A stretch of DNA of 8,583 nt, from contig JAIRRU010000078.1 in the NCBI GenBank assembly GCA_031255815.1, forward strand, positions 1 through 8,583, written 5' to 3'. Below the pieces are notes generated by a model. It ran no database searches. It was not told where the DNA came from and was given only the letters and a program-made list of their open reading frames with translations. The stretch's first letter is position 1; each line of letters begins with the position of its first letter. Below are positions 1-5,913 of this stretch, in pieces. This DNA is from Treponema sp. (GTDB lineage: Bacteria > Spirochaetota > Spirochaetia > Treponematales > Breznakiellaceae). The translations under genes were made by a program, and so were the position numbers.

Positions 1-388
1 CCACTTTAAGATCCTGCCGGGGTATGCCCTTTTCCAGGATGATCCCCGCCAGATGGTTAATGGTACGCCCGGAATCAAAGATATCGTCCACCAGAAGCAC
101 CCGGTCTCCGATCCGCAGACGGGCCGGATCGTAGGTCCAGCCTTCCACGGTAACCTTATCCTGTTTCAAAACATCCGTGTAAGACCGGGCCACCACCGCC
201 GCGTAGTACACGGGACGGGATTTCCTACGGATCACTTTGAAATACTCGCTGATCACGTTCCCCAGGCAGGCCCCGCCCCTAAGGGACACGTAGATAACAT
301 CCGGCATAAAACCATCCTGGTATATCCGGCGGGCGAGCTTGAGGGTGTTGTTCCGAACCGTATCGTAGGGAAGGAATTCCTTCTTCAT
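1..388 (-). CDS. Phosphoribosyltransferase, type I PRTase fold (3' end cut by window edge)
   Basis: The first 129 residues are present; the C-terminus lies beyond the left edge. Type I phosphoribosyltransferases join a purine, pyrimidine or similar base to PRPP, usually in the cytoplasm for nucleotide salvage. The hallmark PRPP-binding loop is seen at residues 97-109 (VLLVDDIFDSGRT), with two adjacent Asp residues followed by the DSGRT phosphate loop. An earlier glycine-rich turn (SLRGG, 35-39) fits the loop that binds pyrophosphate. The ATG at 386-388 is chosen because translation from it runs straight into a typical PRTase N-terminus. It starts 7 bp after the stop of the oxidoreductase upstream, which suggests co-transcription and perhaps translational coupling; its own ribosome site is weak. 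The base specificity (hypoxanthine, xanthine-guanine, or another) depends on the hood region and missing C-terminal part, so I do not name a gene. Confidence 0.85.
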   Translation of the reverse strand, partial: MKKEFLPYDTVRNNTLKLARRIYQDGFMPDVIYVSLRGGACLGNVISEYFKVIRRKSRPVYYAAVVARSYTDVLKQDKVTVEGWTYDPARLRIGDRVLLVDDIFDSGRTINHLAGIILEKGIPRQDLKV

Positions 389-395
389 AGGCCAA

Positions 396-1430
396 TCATA
401 CCCTTATGCCCCCGGAAGCTCCGGCAAGACTGTTCCCGGAGCCCGCTTCCCCGGGGTAAACGAATCCGTTCTGGGCCCGGACCCGGTCCATGGTCTGCAT
501 GATAACCAGGGATTCGGAAAGGCTCATGATTTCGCTTTCCGGTTTTCCTTCCCTGATGCAGCGCGTTACTTCTTCAACCTCGTAATTGTAACCATTGGAA
601 ACAAAATCACCCTCGTAACGGTAGCTATACTTTCCGGGCAGGATCAGGCTGGCGCTGTGGGAGAACACAAAATCCGGCAGATGAATCCGGCCCTGGGTTC
701 CGTATATCCACCCGTCATTTACCGCGGAAGTGCTGATGGCGGCGCTTACCGAGGCGATGCGCGGCCCGCCGTAGGAAAGCAGAACCGATACCGCTTCGTC
801 GGCGCCGGTTTCCCCCCGGTACATTACGGAGCTAAGGGTTTCGGGCCTCTTCCCGCCAAAGGCCAGGGAGGCAAGGGAAAGGGGATACACCCCGGCGTCA
901 AGGAGGGCGCCGCCCCCCAGTTCGATATTGTACAAACGCCCGGCGGGGTTAAAGGCGGAGGCGAAACAGAAATTCGCCTGCATCATTTTGACCTCCCCGA
1001 TGATCCCCGAGGCAAGCCATTCCTGAACCTTGCGGAGAGGCGGGACAAAACGCGTCCACATGGCTTCCATGAAAAACACCCCGTTCGCCCTGGCCTCGGC
1101 GATCATCTCCGACAGCTCCGCCCCGTTGATGCTTACCGGTTTTTCACAGAGCACCGCCTTTTTTGCCCGGAAGGCCCTAACCGCCAGATCCCTGTGGGTA
1201 ACATGGGGAGTCCCGATGTAAACCACGTCAACCGCCGGATCTTCCAGCATAGCGCCGTAATCGCCGTAGGCTTTCTCAAGGCCGTGGCGGGCGGCAAAAG
1301 CTTCCGCCTTTTCCTGTGAACGGGATACCGCCGCGTAGGGACGCGCCCCCTCCGCGCAGCGCAAACCGGCAAGAAAACGGTTGCTAATACCGCCGGTTCC
1401 TACCAGCGCCCAGTTTAGTGTGCCCTTCAT
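396..1430 (-). CDS. Gfo/Idh/MocA-family NAD(P)-dependent oxidoreductase
   Basis: A 344-residue cytoplasmic dehydrogenase of the glucose-fructose oxidoreductase / inositol dehydrogenase family, which oxidises or reduces sugars, inositols or related diols using NAD(P). The N-terminal Rossmann fold shows the dinucleotide loop GTGGIS (11-16). The family's EKP motif is at 96-98, where the lysine contributes to catalysis. The C-terminal alpha/beta domain carries the LLDAGVYPL stretch (176-184), matching the conserved D-x-G-x-Y substrate-site pattern. The MEAMWTRF stretch (121-128) is what I remember from the dihydrodiol-dehydrogenase-like branch. The ATG at 1428-1430 is preceded by a strong GGAGGA ribosome site at 1435-1440. 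Residues after about 326 form a Gly/Ser-rich tail of uncertain value. The gene lies 79 bp downstream of the rhomboid gene with no clear promoter in that gap, and its stop is 7 bp before the phosphoribosyltransferase start. The substrate cannot be told from the sequence. Confidence 0.93.
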   Translation of the reverse strand: MKGTLNWALVGTGGISNRFLAGLRCAEGARPYAAVSRSQEKAEAFAARHGLEKAYGDYGAMLEDPAVDVVYIGTPHVTHRDLAVRAFRAKKAVLCEKPVSINGAELSEMIAEARANGVFFMEAMWTRFVPPLRKVQEWLASGIIGEVKMMQANFCFASAFNPAGRLYNIELGGGALLDAGVYPLSLASLAFGGKRPETLSSVMYRGETGADEAVSVLLSYGGPRIASVSAAISTSAVNDGWIYGTQGRIHLPDFVFSHSASLILPGKYSYRYEGDFVSNGYNYEVEEVTRCIREGKPESEIMSLSESLVIMQTMDRVRAQNGFVYPGEAGSGNSLAGASGGIRV

Positions 1431-1509
1431 GACGTCCTCCTTTGTGCTGTTGATTCCACTGATCCGCTCAGAATACTATCCGTCCCGCCGCTTCGCATTG
1501 CGGGGCGAT

Positions 1510-2100
1510 TCAATCCCCCGGCGCGCTCCGTTTCTTTATCGCCGGGAACCTGAAAAAACCAAACAGGCTCCCCACAAAGCCGCCTACGATATGGGCAAAT
1601 TCGGAAATGTTATTGGAACTGAAAGAATTGAAAATTTCCCGCCCCAGGTAGAGTATCAGCACCAGGATGAAGGTAAGGGGGATCTCCCCGGCGGTAAAGT
1701 TGGTAAACGAAGCCAGAAGGATCATCATAAACACTACCCCGGAGGCGCCCATAAGGCCGGTATTGAAGAAAAATATGTTAAGCAGCCCGGTTACCAGGGC
1801 GGTGATAAGGATCATCACAAAGAGGGAGAGGGATCCGTAGCTTTCCTCCAGAATAGGGCCGATAAGGAGGATGAAGGCGAAGTTGGAAAGCAGATGGGTC
1901 CAGTTTTCGTGCCCGGCCACATGGCTGAAAAGGGTGATCCAGCAGCGGAAATCCCCGCGCCTAAAGGCGCCTTTTCCGGAAACCATGAACCAGAGTTTCT
2001 CCAGCGGGTAAGAGCGGAACAGGGTCTGGGAGAGGAACAGGACGCCGGCGCTGAAGAACGTAAAGGTAAGCACCGTGGGGGCGTTGTACTTGATCCGCAT
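1510..2100 (-). CDS. Rhomboid-family intramembrane serine protease
   Basis: A 196-residue inner-membrane protein with six likely helices at about residues 8-28, 66-84, 90-110, 115-133, 139-155 and 166-184, matching the minimal six-helix rhomboid core. Rhomboids cut transmembrane substrates inside the bilayer with a Ser-His dyad. The nucleophile is Ser120 in the GASG motif (118-121), and the partner is His170 in AHIVGG, on the sixth helix. His69 and Asn73 in HLLSN match the oxyanion-stabilising positions of the second helix. The L1-like region before it holds additional histidines (H60, H64). All catalytic positions are intact, so activity is expected. The start ATG follows the exodeoxyribonuclease III stop by 3 bp, with only a poor Shine-Dalgarno match (AGG), which suggests translational coupling. 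The physiological substrate is unknown; adjacency to a DNA repair gene does not by itself imply a shared function. Confidence 0.92.
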   Translation of the reverse strand: MRIKYNAPTVLTFTFFSAGVLFLSQTLFRSYPLEKLWFMVSGKGAFRRGDFRCWITLFSHVAGHENWTHLLSNFAFILLIGPILEESYGSLSLFVMILITALVTGLLNIFFFNTGLMGASGVVFMMILLASFTNFTAGEIPLTFILVLILYLGREIFNSFSSNNISEFAHIVGGFVGSLFGFFRFPAIKKRSAPGD

Positions 2101-2103
2101 GGC

Positions 2104-2901
2104 CTAATTACGCGCCCCCGGCCCGGGCTTCAGCTCAATTTCCACCGGGCAGTGGTCGGAGCCTTCCACCTGGGAGAGGATCCGGGCGCTTTTTACCCGA
2201 TCCAGAAAGGCGCGGTCAACGCAGTGGTAGTCGATACGCCAGCCCACGTTCCGCGCCCGGGAGGCGGCCCGGTACGACCACCAACTGTAATGCCCGCTTT
2301 CGCCGGGATGGAAGTGGCGGAAACTATCAACATGTCCCGCCTGGGTAAAGGAATCCATCCAGGCCCGTTCCTCCGGCAGGTATCCGGCGTTCTTCTCGTT
2401 CTCCCGGGGCCGGGCCAGATCGATGGGGGTGTGGGCTATGTTGTAATCGCCGCAGAGGACAAAGTGGCGCTTCTTTTTTACCAGATCGTTACACAGATCC
2501 ATCATGGCATCGCAAAAACCGAGTTTGTAGGGAAGCCGGGCCCCCCCGTCCCGGGAATTGGGGAAGTAGGCGGAAATAAGGGTAAAATCCCCGAATTCCG
2601 CCAGCAGCACCCGGCCTTCGTCGTCAAATTCCCTCAGGCCCAGGGGCCTTACCTCGTCGGGCTTTACCCTGCTGTAGATCGCCACCCCCGAATAGCCCGC
2701 CTTCCTGGCGCTGGCCCAGTAGGCGTGGTAGGCCTTCCCCGCCTTGTTCCGGGGAACCCGGAGATCCTCCGAAAGCTGTTCCGGCCTGGCCTTGGTTTCC
2801 TGCAGGCACAGGACATCCGGCGATTCCTCCGCAAGCCAGGCGGAAAAACCCCTCTTTTCCACAGCCCGTATTCCATTGACATTCCACGATACGATACGCA
2901 C
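2104..2901 (-). CDS. xth: Exodeoxyribonuclease III / AP endonuclease (ExoA/Xth family)
   Basis: A 265-residue Mg-dependent nuclease of the exonuclease-endonuclease-phosphatase superfamily that acts in base-excision repair, cutting at abasic sites and removing 3'-blocking groups. Landmarks in order are SWNVNGIRA (5-13), metal-binding Glu35 in LQETK, Tyr112 in AYFPN, Asp152 and Asn154 in GDYN, Asp225 in WRIDY, and the catalytic Asp249-His250 pair in GSDHCPV. Length is normal for the family (about 250-270). The open frame continues far upstream, but I choose the GTG at 2899-2901 because homologues begin with a Met/Val-Arg/Lys-Ile-(Val/Ile)-Ser-Trp-Asn sequence exactly there. Any earlier start would also run over the promoter described below. 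GGAGG precedes the GTG by only one base, too close for normal Shine-Dalgarno use. The gene diverges from clpS and appears to lead an operon with the rhomboid gene, 3 bp away. The symbol could equally be exoA. Confidence 0.95.
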   Translation of the reverse strand: MRIVSWNVNGIRAVEKRGFSAWLAEESPDVLCLQETKARPEQLSEDLRVPRNKAGKAYHAYWASARKAGYSGVAIYSRVKPDEVRPLGLREFDDEGRVLLAEFGDFTLISAYFPNSRDGGARLPYKLGFCDAMMDLCNDLVKKKRHFVLCGDYNIAHTPIDLARPRENEKNAGYLPEERAWMDSFTQAGHVDSFRHFHPGESGHYSWWSYRAASRARNVGWRIDYHCVDRAFLDRVKSARILSQVEGSDHCPVEIELKPGPGARN

Positions 2902-2907
2902 CCCTCC

Positions 2908-2936
2908 AGTATAGAGGGATAAAAAACCCCTGGCAA
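2908..2936 (-). promoter_or_regulatory. Sigma-70-type promoter for the exodeoxyribonuclease III operon
   Basis: Reading the minus strand, a -35 box TTGCCA (2936-2931; 5 of 6 consensus) is followed by a 17-bp spacer and a -10 box TATACT (2913-2908; 5 of 6 consensus). The predicted transcription start, about seven bases past the -10 box, falls on or next to the G of the GTG start codon at 2901. The mRNA would then be leaderless or nearly so, with GGAGGG (2907-2902) acting as the discriminator rather than as a ribosome site. Spacing and box matches are seen directly; use in the cell is inferred. Confidence 0.6.
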
Positions 2937-2946
2937 GGTAAGATTG

Positions 2947-2978
2947 CCGGGCGGGATCGCCGGGCATCCCCGCCCCGG
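2947..2978. repeat. GC-rich imperfect inverted repeat in the exoIII-clpS divergent region
   Basis: The arm at 2947-2957 (CCGGGCGGGAT) can pair with 2966-2978 (ATCCCCGCCCCGG) if two single-base bulges are allowed, leaving an 8-base loop. It lies just upstream of the exoIII -35 box and about 40 bp upstream of the candidate clpS -35 box. There is no following T-run on either strand, so it is not a standard intrinsic terminator. It could be a protein-binding dyad or merely a product of high GC content. Confidence 0.35.
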
Positions 2979-2989
2979 TATCAGCGTTG

Positions 2990-3011
2990 TTCAGAAGCTT
3001 CGGTTTCTGAA
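2990..3011. repeat. Perfect 7-bp inverted repeat upstream of clpS
   Basis: TTCAGAA (2990-2996) and TTCTGAA (3005-3011) are perfect reverse complements around an 8-base spacer. The first arm overlaps the 8-bp palindrome GAAGCTTC (2994-3001). Two long T-runs follow at 3023-3029 and 3032-3039, the first starting about 11 bases after the stem. This could be an operator upstream of the clpS promoter. If transcription starts further upstream, it could be a weak terminator or attenuator on the plus strand. The stem is AT-rich and the gap to the T-run is long, so a strong terminator is unlikely. Confidence 0.4.
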
Positions 3012-3019
3012 GGCCTCTA

Positions 3020-3048
3020 TTGTTTTTTTCCTTTTTTTTAGCTATGTT
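3020..3048 (+). promoter_or_regulatory. Candidate promoter for the clpS-clpA-aat operon
   Basis: A -35-like TTGTTT (3020-3025) is separated by exactly 17 bp, largely T-tract, from a -10-like TATGTT (3043-3048). The -35 matches 3 of 6 and the -10 matches 4 of 6 consensus bases, so this is only a moderate match. Transcription would start at about 3053-3056, giving a leader of about 12 bases that just includes AGGAAAGG (3053-3060) before the clpS ATG. No CIRCE-type heat-shock operator (TTAGCACTC-N9-GAGTGCTAA) is visible. Confidence 0.4.
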
Positions 3049-3066
3049 TATCAGGAAAGGTTGAAT

Positions 3067-3378
3067 ATGGCGGCAGTTTCCGGAAACGACACCCGGTTGG
3101 CGAACAAAAGCAGGAAAAAGCTCAAGGAACCTGAAGATTTCCGGGTTATTCTCCTGAACGATCACTATACCACCATGGAATTCGTGGTGGCCATTCTTAT
3201 AGGCATTTTCCACAAAAACGAGGAAGAGGCAAACCGGATTATGCTGGATGTCCACCGCAGGGGCAAGGGCCTGGTGGGGATGTATCCTTTCGATATTGCC
3301 CAGACCAAGGCGAGCCAGGTGCACACAGCCGCCCGCGAGCGGGAATTTCCCCTCCGCTGTATTGTGGAACAGGCCTAG
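3067..3378 (+). CDS. clpS: ClpS, N-degron adaptor for ClpA
   Basis: A 103-residue cytoplasmic adaptor that binds proteins starting with Leu, Phe, Tyr or Trp and hands them to ClpA for degradation by ClpAP. The disordered N-terminal extension (about 1-22) is the part known to engage ClpA. The folded core follows, from VILLND (27-32) to the conserved end PLRCIVEQA (95-103). By alignment in memory with E. coli ClpS, the residues that grip the free amino group and the side-chain pocket are present: Asn31 (N34), Asp32 (D35), His63 (H66) and gatekeeper Met37 (M40). E. coli Asp36 is His33 here. The ATG at 3067 is chosen, with AGGAAAGG at 3053-3060 as ribosome site. The open frame extends upstream, but that translation is not ClpS-like and would overlap the control region. 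A TTG two codons earlier is possible but less likely. clpA follows after 18 bp. Confidence 0.95.
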   Translation: MAAVSGNDTRLANKSRKKLKEPEDFRVILLNDHYTTMEFVVAILIGIFHKNEEEANRIMLDVHRRGKGLVGMYPFDIAQTKASQVHTAAREREFPLRCIVEQA

Positions 3379-3396
3379 GGGGTATAAAATAAAAAA

Positions 3397-5913
3397 ATGA
3401 AAATTTCAGGTCATGTACAAGCTATTATAAACGCTGCTTATAACGAAGCGAAGATACGGAGCCACGAGTACCTGACTCCTGAACATATCCTGTACGCCGC
3501 GCTGGCTTTTGATGAAGTGCAGGGGGTGCTGAGCGCCTGCGGGGCCAACCTGGAGCAGATAAAACGCGGTATGGAGAATTATTTTGAACAGAAGGTGCAG
3601 GTAGTCATTGACGATACCGAGCCCACCCAGACTGTGGGCTTCCAGAGCGTTATCGAAAGGGCGGTAATGCAGAGCCAGTCGTCCCAAAAGGAAATGCTCG
3701 ATGTGGCGGATATTCTGGTTTCCCTCTACGACGAAGAACGGAATTACTGTTCCTATTTCCTGAAAAAAGTGGGGGTAAAGCGTTTTGAACTTCTGGACGC
3801 GCTTTCCCACGGATACGAGGGGGACAGCCGCGTTTTCAATTTCGGTAAGAGTTCCGGCGGCCTTGGGGACGGGGATGAGACCATCAAAGAAGGGGTGGAG
3901 GAAGACGGCATCGACACGGCCCAAAAGGTACGGGTAAACAAGCGGAACGCCCTGGAACGCTACGCCACCGAACTGACCGCCCTGGCGCGGGAAAACAAGC
4001 TGGAACCGGTTATCGGCCGGGAGGCGGAACTTGACCGTACCATACAGGTACTGTGCCGCAGGCTCAAGAACAATCCGGTTCACGTGGGGGACTCCGGAGT
4101 GGGCAAGACCGCCATTACCGAGGGCCTTGCCCAGCGGATAGTGGCCGGAAAGGTACCCCCCACCCTGAAAAATTTTCTGATCTATTCCCTGGATATGGGG
4201 GCCCTGGTAGCGGGAACCAAATACCGGGGGGATTTTGAGGAACGGGTAAAACGGGTGGTGGAGGAGATGCTCAAAAAGGAAAGGGCCATCCTCTTTATCG
4301 ACGAGATTCACACCCTGGTAGGGGCCGGTTCCGTTTCCGGCGGGGCCCTGGACGCCTCCAACCTGCTAAAACCCGCCCTGAGTTCCGGAAGGATCCGCTG
4401 CATCGGATCCACCACTCACGAGGAATACGGCAAATTCTTTGAAAAAGACCGGGCTCTTTCCCGGCGTTTCCAGAAAATCGACATTACCGAGCCCAGCGAA
4501 TCCGACGCGGTAAAGATACTCAAGGGGCTTAAGTCCAAATACGAGGATTACCACAAAGTCCGCTACAGCGACGAGGCGGTGGAAGGCGCCGTGCGGCTTT
4601 CCGCCCAGTTCATCACCGAGCGCCGCCTTCCCGACAAGGCCATCGACGTAATCGACGAGGCCGGGGCATACGCCAGGATAGAGGCTTACAAGAAAGGCGC
4701 GAAGAGGGAAGATCCGGGGAGCAGTACCGTTCAGGAAGGGACGGTGGAGACCGTTGAGGTGGATCTCCCCCTAATCGAGACCGTAGTTTCCCGGATCGCC
4801 CGGATCCCCGAACGCGCCGTGGGGGAAACGGAAAAGGACAAACTGCGGGAACTGGAAGCGAAGCTCAAGACCCGCATATTCGGCCAGGACGGCGCGGTAA
4901 CGGCGGTGGTCAGGGCGGTAAAGCGGAGCCGGGCGGGCTTCCGGGCCGAAGGGAAACCGGTGGCGAATTTCCTCTTTGTGGGGCCTACCGGAGTAGGAAA
5001 AACCGAACTTGCCCGGAGCCTGGCGGAGGTTCTGGGAATTTCAATTCACCGCTTCGACATGAGCGAATACCAGGAAAAACACACCGTTTCCCGCCTGGTA
5101 GGGGCCCCTCCGGGCTATGTGGGCTACGAGGAGGGGGGCCTCCTTACCGACGCGATCCGGAAGCAGCCCCACGCGGTAGTGCTGCTGGACGAAATCGAAA
5201 AGGCCCATCCGGATGTTTACAACATCCTCCTCCAGATCATGGACTACGCCACCTTGACGGACAACAACGGCCGCAAGGCGGATTTCCGGAACGTGATCCT
5301 CATCATGACCAGCAACGCGGGGGCGCGGGACATCGGGAAGGGGCTTATCGGTTTCGGGGAACGGATCGTGGACGAATCGGCGGTGGACAGGGCGGTGGAG
5401 AAGATCTTTACCCCCGAGTTCCGCAACCGGCTGGATTCGGTGGTTCGTTTCGGCCACCTTTCCCGGGAGATTATGACCGGGATCGTCAACAAGGAACTGG
5501 CCGCTTTCAGGAACCAGCTGGAGGAAAAGAAAGTCCGCCTGGAAATCAGCGCCGCCTGCATCGACCGTCTGGCGGAAGAAGGCTACAGCAGGGAATTCGG
5601 CGCCCGCAACGCGGGAAGGCTTATTGAGGACAAGATAAAAAGTTTCTTTGTGGACGAGGTGCTCTTCGGCGCCCTGAGTTCCGGGGGCGCGGCGCGGGTT
5701 GATTACCGGGACGGCGCTTACCGGCTGGATATTCTGGAAAGCGGGAAGGGCTGCGGGGACGATCCCGGAACCCCCGGCGCCTTTAACCCCGGGCGCGGCC
5801 CGGAAGCTTTCAGCCCCCTGAATACGGAGGATCTCCTGGCCGCAGAAAAACCCGCCGAATGTTCCGCCGGGGGCATGGGGAGGGAAGATTCCCCGCCGAA
5901 AGGGAGACCCTGA
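3397..5913 (+). CDS. clpA: ClpA, AAA+ unfoldase subunit of ClpAP protease
   Basis: An 838-residue hexameric ATPase that unfolds substrates and threads them into ClpP. Residues 1-about 145 are the Clp N-domain that docks ClpS. A charged, glycine-containing linker (about 146-195) leads to the first AAA+ module: Walker A GDSGVGKT (231-238), KYRG pore loop (275-278), Walker B with Asp302-Glu303. The second module has Walker A GPTGVGKT (529-536), GYVG pore loop (573-576), Walker B Asp598-Glu599, an IGF tripeptide (651-653) where ClpP-binding unfoldases carry IGF/IGL, and the GAR sensor-2 motif (735-737). There is no ClpB-type coiled-coil middle domain or ClpC-type M-domain, which together with the adjacent clpS supports ClpA. 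From about 781 a Pro/Gly-rich tail of some 58 residues makes it longer than E. coli ClpA (758). The ribosome site is weak: GGGGG at 3378-3382, about 14 bases from the ATG. ClpP is not encoded here. Confidence 0.97.
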   Translation: MKISGHVQAIINAAYNEAKIRSHEYLTPEHILYAALAFDEVQGVLSACGANLEQIKRGMENYFEQKVQVVIDDTEPTQTVGFQSVIERAVMQSQSSQKEMLDVADILVSLYDEERNYCSYFLKKVGVKRFELLDALSHGYEGDSRVFNFGKSSGGLGDGDETIKEGVEEDGIDTAQKVRVNKRNALERYATELTALARENKLEPVIGREAELDRTIQVLCRRLKNNPVHVGDSGVGKTAITEGLAQRIVAGKVPPTLKNFLIYSLDMGALVAGTKYRGDFEERVKRVVEEMLKKERAILFIDEIHTLVGAGSVSGGALDASNLLKPALSSGRIRCIGSTTHEEYGKFFEKDRALSRRFQKIDITEPSESDAVKILKGLKSKYEDYHKVRYSDEAVEGAVRLSAQFITERRLPDKAIDVIDEAGAYARIEAYKKGAKREDPGSSTVQEGTVETVEVDLPLIETVVSRIARIPERAVGETEKDKLRELEAKLKTRIFGQDGAVTAVVRAVKRSRAGFRAEGKPVANFLFVGPTGVGKTELARSLAEVLGISIHRFDMSEYQEKHTVSRLVGAPPGYVGYEEGGLLTDAIRKQPHAVVLLDEIEKAHPDVYNILLQIMDYATLTDNNGRKADFRNVILIMTSNAGARDIGKGLIGFGERIVDESAVDRAVEKIFTPEFRNRLDSVVRFGHLSREIMTGIVNKELAAFRNQLEEKKVRLEISAACIDRLAEEGYSREFGARNAGRLIEDKIKSFFVDEVLFGALSSGGAARVDYRDGAYRLDILESGKGCGDDPGTPGAFNPGRGPEAFSPLNTEDLLAAEKPAECSAGGMGREDSPPKGRP
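5900..5906 (+). promoter_or_regulatory. Ribosome binding site that fixes the aat start
   Basis: AAGGGAG lies inside the last codons of clpA, 7 bases before the GTG at 5914. No other ATG or GTG is in frame before the conserved Aat core, so this site and the GTG directly after the clpA TGA decide the start. It implies translation by ribosomes that are finishing clpA, or re-initiation at the junction. Confidence 0.7.

Noticed and set aside
657..1319. A 220-codon plus-strand frame inside the oxidoreductase gene
   Set aside because: It is antisense to the Rossmann and catalytic regions of a well-supported gene, with biased composition and no domain.
1450..1509. Possible terminator or promoter in the rhomboid-oxidoreductase gap
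   Set aside because: CGCCCCGC/GCGGCGGG (minus strand) gives only a bulged short stem with no T-run, and TAGTATTCT lacks a -35 partner at suitable spacing.
1381..2922. A 513-codon open frame on the plus strand, opposite the rhomboid and exoIII genes
   Set aside because: It is antisense to two genes with intact catalytic motifs, its translation is low-complexity (rich in Gly, Pro, Lys, His) with no recognisable domain, and it is a common artefact in GC-rich DNA.
2944..3066. Upstream extension of the clpS frame to 2944
   Set aside because: The extra 41 residues are not ClpS-like and overlap the inverted repeats and candidate promoter; the ATG at 3067 has a ribosome site.
2902..3324. Upstream extension of the exoIII frame to an ATG at 3324
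   Set aside because: It would run across the exoIII promoter and most of clpS on the other strand, and exoIII homologues start at the residue encoded by the GTG at 2901.
3406..4311. A 301-codon minus-strand frame inside clpA
   Set aside because: It is antisense to the conserved N-domain and first AAA+ module of ClpA and has no recognisable motif.
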